Shown here in pieces: positions 7,595-16,849 of a stretch of 64,000 bases of DNA. The stretch spans positions 1 to 64,000 of the forward strand of contig CAJTDL010000021.1 in NCBI GenBank assembly GCA_910575035.1, given 5' to 3'. This stretch comes from Lachnospiraceae bacterium. GTDB lineage: Bacteria > Bacillota > Clostridia > Lachnospirales > Lachnospiraceae. The position numbers and the translations under genes were made by a program. Below the pieces are notes generated by a model, which was not told where the DNA came from, did not search any database, and saw nothing but the letters and a program-made list of their open reading frames with translations. The stretch's first letter is position 1; the number at the start of each line of letters is the position of its first letter.

Positions 7595-8134
7595 ATGTCA
7601 ACTATTGATTTAATAATTTTAGGCTCACTCTATCAAAGTCCCAAAAGTGCATACGAGTTACAAAAACAAATTGAGGACAGGCATTTAGCCAGATGGGTAA
7701 AAATAGGTTCTTATACAGTATATAAAAAAGTTATCCAATATGAAAAAAAAGGATTTGTCCTTAGTGAAACAAAGAAGAATGGGAATATGCCCGAAAAAAC
7801 AGTATATACACTCACATCAAATGGGAGAACAAAGTTTCGTGAATTGATGTCTGAATTTTCAGCAGGTGAAACCAGAATATTTTTAGATTTCAACGCCGTC
7901 ATTGTAAATATGTCATTGCTTGATGATACAGATTTCAAAGAATGTATGAACAATATAAAGAACAGCATTTGTAAAACCAAACACCAAATACAAGAACAAA
8001 TGTCAAGACAAAAGGAAATGACTTTATTAGGACAAATGATATTGGAACAACAATATATGCTTTTAGAAACATTGGAAAAATGGGAAAAGATTTTTGAACA
8101 GAAAATTAACGGGAAGGATGAAAAACATGATTAG
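7595..8134 (+). CDS. PadR family transcriptional regulator
   Basis: A 179-residue PadR-type winged helix: N-terminal IDLIILGSLYQSPKSAYEL, then SYTVYKKVIQYEKKGFV and a wing ending in EKTVYTLTSNGR. The C-terminal half is a long helical dimerization arm. GAAAGGA lies before the ATG. The second gene of the unit, a small ORF, overlaps its end. No obvious transporter follows, so the regulated target is either the small ORF or elsewhere. Confidence 0.88.
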   Translation: MSTIDLIILGSLYQSPKSAYELQKQIEDRHLARWVKIGSYTVYKKVIQYEKKGFVLSETKKNGNMPEKTVYTLTSNGRTKFRELMSEFSAGETRIFLDFNAVIVNMSLLDDTDFKECMNNIKNSICKTKHQIQEQMSRQKEMTLLGQMILEQQYMLLETLEKWEKIFEQKINGKDEKHD

Positions 8135-8276
8135 CTTTATCTTATTAAACCTTAATATCTACATACCATTTCATTTATTTGAGGAAGCAGTTGGAGATTT
8201 GCCCGAAGAAATGGAAGAACTGTTCCAAGAGCATATGTGGAACAAAACAGCCAGCCAGAGCAGTAAAACAGCGTAG
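8127..8276 (+). CDS. Small hypothetical protein
   Basis: A 49-residue frame (MISFILLNLNIYIPFHLF...) overlapping the end of padR by eight bases, with GGAAGG nine bases upstream of this ATG. It has a short hydrophobic start and an acidic FEEAVGDLPEEMEELF middle. Not recognised; it could be the 5' remnant of a longer PadR-associated gene. Confidence 0.4.
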   Translation: MISFILLNLNIYIPFHLFEEAVGDLPEEMEELFQEHMWNKTASQSSKTA

Positions 8277-8411
8277 CCGCAAGGCTACACTGTCTACATA
8301 GCAGCATATCACAATATTTCGGTCTTTAGGGCAACTTCCTTACGGAACACCATCCAAATCGCCGTTTTTTTTTAATTTGGTGGACGTGCCTACCTCTTGT
8401 TATGTAAAAGG

Positions 8412-8455
8412 AAAAGCCGACAAACTGTGATTGCTCACACGATCATCGGCTCTGC
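8412..8455 (-). terminator. Terminator of the minus-strand KTR gene
   Basis: On the minus strand GCCGATGATC pairs imperfectly with TTTGTCGGC around a GTGAGCAATCAC core and runs into CTTTTCCTTTT. It belongs to the KTR terminator family. Confidence 0.6.
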
Positions 8456-8457
8456 AT

Positions 8458-8631
8458 CTATGTGTCTGGCTCTGTGATAATTGTTACTCGTAAATTCTTT
8501 GCTTTAATCAATGTTTCCTGCCTGCATTTCGGGCAGTAGAGAGGATAGTTGATCAGAACGGTATCCTCCCTGACCTTGTTACGGGTTTTATTTCGACAAA
8601 CAGGACAGAGCAGCCATTCTGTTCTTATCAT
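8458..8631 (-). CDS. Cysteine-rich KTR domain protein (57 residues)
   Basis: A short gene: MIRTEWLLCPVCRNKTRNK..., then CPKCRQETLIKAKNLRV and the ending TEPDT. The two CxxC pairs align exactly with the KTR gene at 7238. It lies nine bases beyond the stop of the upstream hydrolase gene on the same strand, so it is probably the last gene of that transcript. Confidence 0.78.
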   Translation of the reverse strand: MIRTEWLLCPVCRNKTRNKVREDTVLINYPLYCPKCRQETLIKAKNLRVTIITEPDT

Positions 8632-8639
8632 AATGATAC

Positions 8640-9371
8640 TTACCTTTCCTGTGAAATTACCTTTTTACAGCCTATTTCTTTTCTAACCCAATCCCGCATG
8701 ACGTTCAACTGATGCTCGGTGTGAAACCAATGCTCACAATTCTCAGCAACAGTAAGATTACAGCTAAACTTTTGCGTAAACTGTTCTACAAGGCAACGGT
8801 CAATCAGATTATCATTTTCCCCATATAATATTTTAGTCGGAAAATCCCATTGCCTGATTGGATGCTCTAACACATAATTCCAATATTCCCATGAAAGCGT
8901 CTGCCCGAAGTCTGTTGGAATCAGACGCTGTTTTTCTAACTGAGCTTGTGATACGCCCGCCCATCCCATCATCTTTAACATAAGTTCTTTCATATCCAGA
9001 ACAGGAGAAACAAATAAGCATTTTTTAAATGGCTCATTTCCAAAACTTAACATGCTGAACCATGCACCGATACTGCTCGCATATAAAGAAATATGCTTCC
9101 ACCTGTCTTTAACGAAATCCATAATCCCAGATAACTCTGGCACAACGCTCCACGGCTCAAATTCCACCGTTCCATTTATCCGCTGCCCATGTTTCGGCAA
9201 ATCCACACTAAGAACCTGCCAACCCAAATTACAAACCACATCCGCAAATACTACTGCTTCCTCTTTACATCCGCCCTGACCGTGTACATAAAAATAAAGT
9301 TTTCTTGATGGAACACCCCAAAGAACAGCGGGTATTTCATTTATTTCAAGTTCCTTTTTTATCTGTTTCAT
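8640..9371 (-). CDS. Alpha/beta hydrolase
   Basis: A 243-residue alpha/beta hydrolase. The oxyanion loop is FYVHGQGGCKEE near residue 30; the nucleophile elbow is YASSIGAW (A-S-S-I-G in place of GxSxG) near residue 98; acid GENDN and His in CEHWFHTEHQ complete a plausible triad. GGAGG precedes the ATG. Expressed divergently from a TetR regulator; each promoter carries a CTAATnnnATTAG palindrome, so the TetR protein probably represses this gene. Substrate unknown; esterase or thioesterase is possible. Confidence 0.82.
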   Translation of the reverse strand: MKQIKKELEINEIPAVLWGVPSRKLYFYVHGQGGCKEEAVVFADVVCNLGWQVLSVDLPKHGQRINGTVEFEPWSVVPELSGIMDFVKDRWKHISLYASSIGAWFSMLSFGNEPFKKCLFVSPVLDMKELMLKMMGWAGVSQAQLEKQRLIPTDFGQTLSWEYWNYVLEHPIRQWDFPTKILYGENDNLIDRCLVEQFTQKFSCNLTVAENCEHWFHTEHQLNVMRDWVRKEIGCKKVISQER

Positions 9372-9414
9372 ATTTTTCCTCACCTCCTACAACATTACTA
9401 TAAATAGTATTTTA

Positions 9415-9517
9415 ACTAATATCATTAGTATTTTATTCGATAGCAATCCGATTGTCAACAACTAATAGCAAAAATTATAATAATATTATTGACTTTGCTA
9501 ATTGTATTAGCTAAAAT
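9415..9517. promoter_or_regulatory. Divergent promoters with two matching TetR-type operators
   Basis: Plus strand: TTGACT (9489-9494), 17 bp, TAAAAT (9512-9517). Minus strand: TTGACA (9458-9453), 17 bp, TAAAAT (9435-9430). Operators: ACTAAT-ATC-ATTAGT (9415-9429), directly downstream of the minus -10, and GCTAAT-TGT-ATTAGC (9498-9512), in the plus spacer. Both share CTAATnnnATTAG, so one dimeric repressor could control both directions. Confidence 0.82.
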
Positions 9518-9548
9518 AATAAAAAATATCGTTGTGAGAGGTAGCCTT

Positions 9549-10127
9549 ATGAAAACAACAAAAGCTGATGTTATACAAACTGCTGCGGATATAGCAGACA
9601 AAAACGGTTTAAGCAATGTTTCTTTAAAAGCCGTTGCTGAAAGCCTTAATATCCGCACTCCATCATTATATAACCACATAGACAGCCTTGAATCCCTGCT
9701 TAGGGAAATCGCCCATAATGGCATGAAAACCATGAATGAGCGAATGATGCAGGCAGCTATCGGTAAAATTGGAGACGATGCAGTAAAAAGTGTAGGCATT
9801 ACATACCTTGACTATATGATTGAACATCCTGGGATTTATGAAACAATACAATGGGCAACTTGGCATGGCACTGAGGAAACAGGAAAAATATTTGATAATT
9901 ATCTTTCCCTTTTAAAAACGCTTGCCCTGTCATGCAACTTTAATCCAACAAATATTGATGAAATATTAAATTTACTGACAGGCGTTCTTCACGGATATAC
10001 GACCTTACAGTTACGATATGCGTTAAGCAGACCAGATGAAGTCAGGGCAGCTTTATCCACTGCTCTTGATACCGTACTGACAGGATTGCATCAAAAATAT
10101 GACCAACACAAAAAGGAACATTTATGA
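9549..10127 (+). CDS. TetR family regulator with WHG-type C-terminal domain
   Basis: A 192-residue TetR-type repressor. HTH: VIQTAADIADKNGLSNVSL, then AVAESLNIRTPSLYNHIDS. The C-terminal MIEHPGIYETIQWATWHG fits the WHG domain found in this subgroup. GAGAGG precedes the ATG; the upstream ATG-less extension back to 9489 lies over the promoter and is rejected. Its stop overlaps the AraC start (ATGATG). Likely targets are itself plus araC and the divergent hydrolase, through the paired palindromes. Confidence 0.87.
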   Translation: MKTTKADVIQTAADIADKNGLSNVSLKAVAESLNIRTPSLYNHIDSLESLLREIAHNGMKTMNERMMQAAIGKIGDDAVKSVGITYLDYMIEHPGIYETIQWATWHGTEETGKIFDNYLSLLKTLALSCNFNPTNIDEILNLLTGVLHGYTTLQLRYALSRPDEVRAALSTALDTVLTGLHQKYDQHKKEHL

Positions 10128-10873
10128 TGGAAAATAATATACATTATTTATATCATGCTCAAACAGGTATTGAACTGATTTTCTGCAAAAACTCAACCAT
10201 ATCCTACCCACTACATAATCATGTTTCCGTGCTGACAATCGGTATCATACTGGATGGCTCCGTTGTCCTTACCACAAATAAAGAAACAAGGGTTTATAAG
10301 CAAAATGAAACATTTGCTGTATTCCCATATGTACCACATAGCATTTCAGCACATAACAGTTATACCCTGCTTAGCCTGTGCATTGATAAGAATGCTATAA
10401 ATGACGTAGAAGTTGCCACCATACAAAAACATATCGGGCTTCTTCTGATGCAGTCTCTGAATATGGGAAAAATCAACCAATATCAAATATTACAGCTATT
10501 AAACTGTCTGGATGAAATTGCGGATTTTTCCGACTGGCACCTTAAAGACCATAACCCATATATCCACGACTTAAAACGGAAGTTGGAATTATACCCAGAA
10601 TGCAAACTTTCTGTCGAGGAAATGGCACAAAACGCTTTCCTCAGCAAATACCACTTTATCAGAAGCTTCAAGGCAGAGGTCGGGCTTACGCCGCACCAGT
10701 TCCAAATCCAGAACCGCATCCGTAAAGCACAACGCCTAATCCACGAAGCCGACACAATAACCGAAGTAGCTTTGACCACGGGTTTCTGCGACCAAAGCCA
10801 CTTCATAAAACAATTTGAGAAATATGTAGGCATGCCGCCGTTAACATATAAATCATCCTCTGGAACTATTTAA
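10124..10873 (+). CDS. AraC family transcriptional regulator
   Basis: A 249-residue protein. The N-terminal cupin-type sensing domain (residues about 15-100) has YPLHNHVSVLTIG and FPYVPHSI. The C-terminal pair of helix-turn-helices has LSVEEMAQNAFLSKYHFIRS and ITEVALTTGFCDQSHFIKQF followed by the usual VGMPPLTY. Translationally coupled to the TetR gene. Convergent with the cupin gene; the two stop codons overlap. Confidence 0.9.
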   Translation: MMENNIHYLYHAQTGIELIFCKNSTISYPLHNHVSVLTIGIILDGSVVLTTNKETRVYKQNETFAVFPYVPHSISAHNSYTLLSLCIDKNAINDVEVATIQKHIGLLLMQSLNMGKINQYQILQLLNCLDEIADFSDWHLKDHNPYIHDLKRKLELYPECKLSVEEMAQNAFLSKYHFIRSFKAEVGLTPHQFQIQNRIRKAQRLIHEADTITEVALTTGFCDQSHFIKQFEKYVGMPPLTYKSSSGTI

Positions 10874-11283
10874 CCAAAGGAATTTGATTTACAAAGGGCA
10901 GGCATAAATTTTGCAAACAGATAAAGTCCATCATCTCCTGCAATGACCTCATGCGGTACTCCTATGGGGAAAATAGATATTACGCCTACCTCATAAGGTA
11001 ACTTAACACCATCGTTTACACATACTCCCGAACCAGAGATTATTTCATGTGTTTCCAATTGCTTCTCGTGAATGTGATTGCCAATTTTTTTATTAGGGGC
11101 AATCTTCACAAGATGGTAACTGAATTGTCCGTCTGTCTTTTCGGATGTAATAATATGCTTTAGCTCCACACCCTCAAAAGTAGGATGCTTAGACCACGGA
11201 ATCGCAGCAAATGAAATCTCTGCATCTGGCAAAAGTAGCTTACCTCCTCCATCAAATTTTTCAAACAGATTTTTATAATCCAT
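10870..11283 (-). CDS. Cupin domain protein
   Basis: A 137-residue single-cupin protein: NHIHEKQLETHEIISGSG carries the metal-binding His/Glu pattern of cupin motif 1, and PIGVPHEVIAGDDGLYLFA is motif 2. AAAGGAAG precedes the chosen ATG. It may bind the same small molecule sensed by the neighbouring AraC protein, which also starts with a cupin; this is inference. Enzyme activity unknown. Confidence 0.8.
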   Translation of the reverse strand: MDYKNLFEKFDGGGKLLLPDAEISFAAIPWSKHPTFEGVELKHIITSEKTDGQFSYHLVKIAPNKKIGNHIHEKQLETHEIISGSGVCVNDGVKLPYEVGVISIFPIGVPHEVIAGDDGLYLFAKFMPALCKSNSFG

Positions 11284-11333
11284 TTTTAGCACTTCCTTTC
11301 AAATTTATTTGGCAATGTCCTTGCCTGCCTACA

Positions 11334-11606
11334 TCATATCAATAAGCCTAAAATTTGAATTGTAAAAAATTGCGGAGTATAAAAACAGAGCCGATGATCT
11401 GTGAGTTTTCTCACAAGTTCATCGGCTCTGCGTCTTTGCGTCTGGCCTTTAATGACTGTTACTTTTAACTTCTTCGCTTCAATCAATGTTTCCTGCTTGC
11501 ATTTCGGGCAAAAAAGAGGATATTTCTTTAGCTCTGTATCCTCCTGTATCATAGTACGAATTTTACCGCCACAGACGAGGCAAAATATCCATTTTACTTT
11601 TTTCAT
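11334..11606 (-). CDS. Cysteine-rich KTR domain protein with altered C-terminus
   Basis: MKKVKWIFCLVCGGKIRTM... and CPKCKQETLIEAKKLKV give the two CxxC pairs of the KTR family. Compared with the other copies one base is lost near the end (VIKGQTQ where the others read VITEPDT), so translation misses the normal stop and continues through the terminator hairpin to a 90-residue total. The first 54 residues are the conserved part. Third KTR copy, downstream of the cupin gene on the same strand. Confidence 0.75.
   Translation of the reverse strand: MKKVKWIFCLVCGGKIRTMIQEDTELKKYPLFCPKCKQETLIEAKKLKVTVIKGQTQRRRADELVRKLTDHRLCFYTPQFFTIQILGLLI
11381..11431 (-). terminator. KTR-type terminator
   Basis: On the minus strand CAGAGCCGATGA pairs perfectly with TCATCGGCTCTG, inner pairing TGTGAG / CTCACA, followed by TTTTT. 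Confidence 0.8.
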
Positions 11607-11679
11607 AATTCCTCAACTTTTCTAAAAATAACATTCTACATTTGCGTAATGACCTCAATATCCTAACTGATGAATTTTT

Positions 11680-12694
11680 TCACTTAACAATACCTCTTTC
11701 TTTCCATTTATCACTCATAAAACGACCAAAAGCAAATAATGCTGTGCAGAACCATGTCAGTGCTGTTGTCCACCAAATTCCCCATTGACCTATGAAAGAT
11801 ATATTTGTCAATAAGAAAACAAATACAAGCCGACAAACAATTTCAATAATTCCATTCACCATTGAATAAGCGGAATCTCCCGCACCATTCAATAAATAAC
11901 GGAGTATTTGAGCTGTTCCAAGTGCAATAAAAAATATACTGGTTATATGGATACCCCGTACTGCATTTTCAATAATAGCCGTATCAGATACAAAGATATT
12001 CATAATGGTTCTTCCAAATCCCCAAAATACCAATAGTAATAACAACGAATATACCACACATATTTTCAAAGCAGAAAGCAATCCCTGTTTTATTCTGTCA
12101 GTCTTTCCCGCCCCAATATTTTGTCCTGTATAGGTTGCCATCGCTGTTCCCAATGCTGTAAAAGGTTGTTGGATTAGATTTTCTATCTGGCTTGTCGCTG
12201 TAAACGCCCCTATTACACTTGTTCCAAATCCATTGATTACCCACTGTAAAATACAGCTTGACAGATAAATAAATGAATACTGGAATCCCATCGGTATGCA
12301 AATTTTTAAGAGAAGTTGATGTATTCAGCAATATGAGAATTGGTCTTGTAACAACTAATGCCAAAATCGAAACAATTATGGTGCTTAATATACTTATCAT
12401 CGTCCCATTCCTAATTGCGGATGCCGTGCCATCTTCATCATTTGCCCCGTAAAACTGCGAAACAACAATTCCTGAACCTATCGCAATCCCCAGACAAAGT
12501 GAAGTGAATACCATTGATATAGAGCCGGTTGCTCCTACCGATGAAAAAGCATTTGCACCTATTAAATGCCCTACAATGATTCTATCCACAAGGATAAAGG
12601 ACTACTGAAAAATTGTCCCCAACATAAGGGAAATGGCAAAACTCAAAAGCAATTTTGTAGGATTGCCTCGTGTCATATTTGTTTGTGTACTCAT
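11680..12694 (-). pseudogene. Broken MATE family efflux pump
   Basis: Starts MSTQTNMTRGNPTKLLLSF after GGAGAGG. A TAG at about 12604 falls where MATE proteins have the second Gln of FQQ; the frame continues with VDRIIVGHLIGANAFSSVGA (motif around TM1-2) to about 12290, where it shifts and continues MGFQYSFIYLSSCILQW to the stop. The total is only about 338 codons against about 450 for the family; the segment between TM4 and TM7 is missing. Nonsense codon, internal deletion and frameshift together make it non-functional. Confidence 0.85.
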
Positions 12695-12867
12695 GTTTAC
12701 CTCTCCTTTCATCTGCATTATTATTTAGGCGTTTGCGAAACGCCAGAACCCGCATAAATACGGGATTCTCTTTGTTACAAAATAAAACAACTCCTCACTG
12801 GTCTGTGGTATAATTGAAATGTCCAGTAACAATTATCCATATCCACCAGTAAAGGAGTCGTATCTAT

Positions 12868-14155
12868 ATGATAACACATAAACAACTCTCTTTGGCAGAT
12901 ATTTTTACCGATTGCCAAAATAAATTTGATAACGATAAATATGAGTTTCTTTCCATACCCGATGAAACCATCAACCTTGATGAAATTGTTCCGGTGTCCT
13001 TTGTTTCTCACTTTCATGCTGCCACCGGCAGACTCCGCAGGCATCTTCTTTACCCAATGCTGAAGGCTCTGTTATTACAGCTTATCTTCTCAATCCCAAC
13101 AACATCCCTGCTGATCGTATTCCTGAAATACTCCCAGGAACTGCGGGACTTCTGCGGGTTTGATGTTGTCCCGGATGCCTCTAAATTCACCCGGTTCAAG
13201 CAGGATTTCTTATTGGACTTACAATCCATGTTCGATCATCTTGCTGACTTGACCGAACCGATCTGCCATTGTATTGATACACAGAAAGCTTCCATGCTTC
13301 TCTTTGACACCTCCGGCATTGAGGCATGGGTTACAGAAAACAATCCCAAATATGCCAACCGTATCATCAAACAGCTGAAAGCCTTCAAAAAAGCAAAAGG
13401 GATGGACGGTTCCTTTGACCCTTATAAAGCCGCCTACGGCCCCATGCCTTCCCATGCTGCCGCCAATCCAGCCATTCAGCAGATGTACATTAACGGGCAT
13501 TTCTGTTATGCTTATAAATTCGGTATTATTACCAACGGACTCGGCATTGTCCGGGATATTTCCTTTTATAACAAGGACTTTCTTGCGGCTCATCCTGGCA
13601 TCATTGTCGGAAAAAAATCTGATTCCCCGGATGAAGATAAGAGTCTTGCCGATTCCAAGGCATTGATTCCCACTTTAAAGGATTTCTTTCGGAAGCATCC
13701 CCTTATCAAATCCGAAAACTTTTCTGGGAGACGCCGCATTTGATTCCATTGGAATCTACAGATACCTGTTACAGGAAGCTTCCTTTGAGCAGGCTTACAT
13801 TCCCCTCAGCGGCAGGATCTCCCTTCCAAAATCCGACTGCCTGCTGAATAAGGACGGCATCCCCTGCTGCCCCAAAGACCCATCCCTTCCAATGAAACGG
13901 GAAGGAAGCAAATCCCATCTCCGCTGCGGGCTGCCAACCATGAAGTTTGTATGCCCGAAAATGAAATGGGAGTGGAACAAACTTACAAAGAAATCAAAAC
14001 GCGTCTGCCACTGTGAAAATCCCTGTACGGAATCCCCCTGCGGCAGGATGTTTTATATTTATCCCGAGAAAAACCTGCGCGCCTATCCCGGTACACTCCG
14101 CGGTACGGCCGGATGGGATTCCACCTATAAGCTTAGGGGAAATGTGGAAGGATGA
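12868..14155 (+). pseudogene. IS1182/IS4-like DDE transposase, frameshifted and truncated
   Basis: The first 291 codons hold the N-terminal domain and the first catalytic Asp in LLFDTSGIE. Near 13718 one extra T shifts the frame inside what should read FLGDAAFDSIG, which contains the second catalytic Asp; the downstream frame continues through PCCPKDPSLPMK and SPCGRMFYIYP to TYKLRGNVEG and then stops, so the C-terminal Glu region is missing. The remaining bases to 14237 encode a short acidic tail of another gene. A dead insertion sequence; family name from general resemblance only. Confidence 0.75.
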
Positions 14156-14237
14156 CCTTCTCGATATGGATTATTTCTTAAATGAAGATGACTTATTTGA
14201 TGACGAGGCTGGTGTTGAAGGTTTTTATTTCTTCTAA

Positions 14238-14549
14238 TTCCATATCGTTTTAATGTCATGCCCAGACAAGAGTTCATCTAACATATGTTCGATAAACTCT
14301 TGTTCTTTTTCCGTCAATCAAAACTCGCAATTTCCTATAAAGTGAAAAAGCCGCTACACCGCACCACGAACGACAGGAGAGATTTCTCCTGTTCGGATTC
14401 GCAATGCTATGTAACGGCTTTGAAATTCAAAACCATGCTGCCATACGCCAGCCGAAAAGAGCAGCTTACGTTCGGCGGCGGTCAGCCTTGTCCGTCGGCT
14501 GACATTTCATGCTTCCATCTATGTGCTATTTAATTTTCAATCTTCAAGA
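14238..14549. other. Gene-free stretch with one hairpin
   Basis: No convincing gene. A small inverted repeat ACAGGAGA-GATT-TCTCCTGT lies near 14370. The stretch joins the IS remnant to the DUF6194-like gene. Confidence 0.5.
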
Positions 14550-14999
14550 TTACTTCCTGCGTTTCTTAAATTTCTCCTTTGCATACTCATAGGCTTCTTG
14601 GATATATGGTTTCAGTTACTCAAAGGTCTGTTCAGAGGGGTTCAATGCACATATCCATGCCATCCATGCGTAGACGGGATGGGGGAGTATCTCATCCAAT
14701 GCGGTAAAGTCGTAATCCATATCTACAACGCCGCCTGCTGTCGGGTGTTTTGGGATTGCCCCAAACAATTCCGCAAAAGTGCTTTTCCGTATTCCCAGAT
14801 TTACACGGTAGACGTTCTCTCTGTTTAAACCAGAACCTTTATCATTATCACCGTCTTTTTCCTTAACCGTCAATATATAAACGCCACGCTTCAGCACATG
14901 GTCTGGGTTATAGAAAATCCCTTTCTCTCCCCAACTCTCAACTAAGACTGTCCCCTCAAGATTTTGAAGGCAGTAATACAATATTTTATCTGGTGTCAT
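14550..14999 (-). pseudogene. DUF6194-like protein with late nonsense codon
   Basis: The frame MTPDKILYYCLQNLEGTVLV... is 127 residues to a TAA at 14616-14618 and then stays open for 22 more codons (LKPYIQEAYEYAKEKFKKRRK) to the natural stop. The interrupting codon falls in what should read TFEQLKPYI, so it looks like CAA to TAA. Fits DUF6194, a family of unknown function; the truncated product could still fold, so loss of function is likely but not certain. Confidence 0.65.
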
Positions 15000-15201
15000 T
15001 CTGACAGCTCTATTTCCGACTTACTTCTAATTCTCTTATGAGTATTTTAGAGTATCATAATGGCTATATTTGTGTCAAGATTTTGGGCAAACTTTTTAGT
15101 ATTCCCTGTGGACAGGAATTTTATTAATTTAATTTTAAATTGGATGGGAGAATTTTATCCCCCACCCAATAGCCTGCCAAAAAGCTGCCTTTATTAGCTG
15201 G

Positions 15202-15300
15202 TTATAAAATCTTCCGCAACTTTTTCCGTAGATGGTCTAACCTTGCATAGATAGCCCCTGTTGTCAATCCGACAAGCGGGGCAATTTCCTTTGTGGAATA
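15202..15300 (-). pseudogene. C-terminal fragment of a sigma-70-like factor
   Basis: The minus-strand frame reads YSTKEIAPLVGLTTGAIYAR then LDHLRKKLRKIL and stops: a region-4 type helix-turn-helix ending. The upstream part is missing; it abuts the relaxase remnant at about 15,301. Confidence 0.6.
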
Positions 15301-15302
15301 AC

Positions 15303-15635
15303 GTAACTACTTACCAAAAGACAAACCCCCTCTATGAAGCCTACCGCAAAGCCCAGAATAAGGAGAAGTACCGGGCAGAGCATGAACGGGGTATTATCCT
15401 CCATGAAGCGGCGGCAAAGGCACTAAAGGCGGCGCAGATCGGCGGCAAGCTCCCCAGCGTCCCCGCGCTGCAAGCGGAGTATGAAAAGCTGCAAAGGCAG
15501 AAAGAAAGCCTTTACACCGATTATGGCAAACTTAAAAAACAGGTACAGGAGTATGACGTTATCAAGCGGAACATAGACAGCATTTTACAGACGGAGAAGC
15601 AGCCGGAACGGGAAAGGCAGACAGAGCGCGGATAA
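15303..15635 (+). pseudogene. C-terminal remnant of a conjugative-element relaxase
   Basis: The frame starting at TYQKTNPLYEAYRKAQNKEK and continuing with KALKAAQIGGKLP and LYTDYGKLKKQVQEYDVIK is the helical C-terminal tail typical of large MobA/MobL-type relaxases of Firmicutes ICEs. The nuclease domain is absent; the sequence to the left is the sigma fragment on the other strand. Mature gene scrap, not a separate protein. Confidence 0.65.
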
Positions 15636-15728
15636 TGTCACAAGACTATTGCATTTTGAGTTTTGAAAGCATATAATAGGAACTGGCAATTCAGAATTAG
15701 ACAAATCAGAATTTGCGGAGGTTTAGAT

Positions 15729-16265
15729 ATGCGGGCGATTGTCATGAGGCATGGCAAAGTGGATTTTCAATGGAAAAAATGGAGTACATCGGAACAGTTT
15801 AATAAGGACTGTCAAATGTATGATGAAGCACCGATTTATCTTTTGCTGTCAAATGATATCCGAATAAATTATCAAGATATTTATATCAGTACTTTACAAA
15901 GAAGCAGGGATACAGCAAAGCAGTTATTTGGTGAAAGAGATTTTATTCCTACAAAATTGCTTGATGAAGTACCGCTATGTGCAAGTGTTATTTCAGATAA
16001 GAAGCTGCCGCTTATATTTTGGAATATTTCCGCACGTTTACAATGGTTTTTTAATATTCATTCACAAAAGGAATGTAGGAAAGAAACTGTTTATCGTGCC
16101 AAACAATTTATAGATATGATAGCCGAAAAGGAAAAAGATTGTACCATTGTCACGCATGGTTTTTTTATGCACACGCTCCTTAGCCAACTGAAGCAACAAG
16201 CGTTTAAGATTAGTCACACCAAATTAAGCTATTCAAATGGTGAATATGTTATTGCAGAACGGTAA
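15729..16265 (+). CDS. Histidine phosphatase family protein
   Basis: A 178-residue phosphoglycerate-mutase-like protein. Catalytic motif MRAIVMRHGK at the N-terminus, second arginine in STLQRSRDTA, and the C-terminal His in CTIVTHGFFMHT. TGCGGAGG sits eight bases before the ATG. Small histidine phosphatases act on phospho-metabolites; the substrate here is unknown. Followed by a DUF3781 gene on the same strand. Confidence 0.85.
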   Translation: MRAIVMRHGKVDFQWKKWSTSEQFNKDCQMYDEAPIYLLLSNDIRINYQDIYISTLQRSRDTAKQLFGERDFIPTKLLDEVPLCASVISDKKLPLIFWNISARLQWFFNIHSQKECRKETVYRAKQFIDMIAEKEKDCTIVTHGFFMHTLLSQLKQQAFKISHTKLSYSNGEYVIAER

Positions 16266-16323
16266 ATTCCGGTTTATCAGGAAGTAAATAGAGCGAAAAA
16301 TCGGAATTTGAGGAAAAGAAAGA

Positions 16324-16572
16324 ATGGAAGATAAAAAGATATTACTTGATAATATTGACAAAATTCATACAACTGAAATGGGAGTTGATAGAATTAGAAG
16401 AAACCTAAAAATAGATACAGTAGATGTTGTTGAGTATTGCAAAAATAAGGTGTTGGATAAAAATTGCAATATATACAAACAGGGTAAAAATTGGTATTGC
16501 GAAGTTGAAAATATCAAAATTACTATCAATTCATATAGTTATACAATTATAACAGCACATATTGTTAAGTAA
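16324..16572 (+). CDS. DUF3781 family protein
   Basis: An 82-residue protein (MEDKKILLDNIDKIHTTEMG, RIRRNLKI, CEVENIKITINSYSYTIITAH). The layout fits DUF3781, a small family of unknown function in Firmicutes accessory regions. GAGGAAAAG precedes the ATG. Confidence 0.7.
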   Translation: MEDKKILLDNIDKIHTTEMGVDRIRRNLKIDTVDVVEYCKNKVLDKNCNIYKQGKNWYCEVENIKITINSYSYTIITAHIVK

Positions 16573-16579
16573 ATTCTTT

Positions 16580-16668
16580 AGGTTAGAATCGATGATGGGG
16601 TAAACGAAAAAGCAGTTTTGGCATTCCAGTGAACTGCCCTTTCGTTTACTCCATTTTCGATTTGACCT
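16580..16668. repeat. Long imperfect inverted repeat
   Basis: The arms 16588-16617 and 16632-16661 match at 25 of 30 positions, with outer pairing AGGTTAG / TTGACCT. It starts eight bases after the DUF3781 stop and lies before the IS91-type element. It could be a terminator-like RNA hairpin or the palindromic end of a mobile unit. Confidence 0.65.
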
Positions 16669-16849
16669 AATTGAACAAAGTGAGCGTCCGGGTAGTTGCT
16701 ATCTATGGACTTTCAATCTTTTGTTCTTATCCATAATTATACAGGATTTCCTGTGCAGACGCTACAGAAATCAAGTGTTTTCAGATAAATAGGTACAACA
16801 ATAAAACCTCTGACTTTGAGGCTTAAAAAACATATAAAGAAAGTGTATT

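Noticed and set aside
13700-13740. Programmed -1 frameshift in the IS transposase
   Set aside because: The shift site lacks a typical slippery A6G or similar motif, and the downstream frame is itself truncated before the last catalytic residue.
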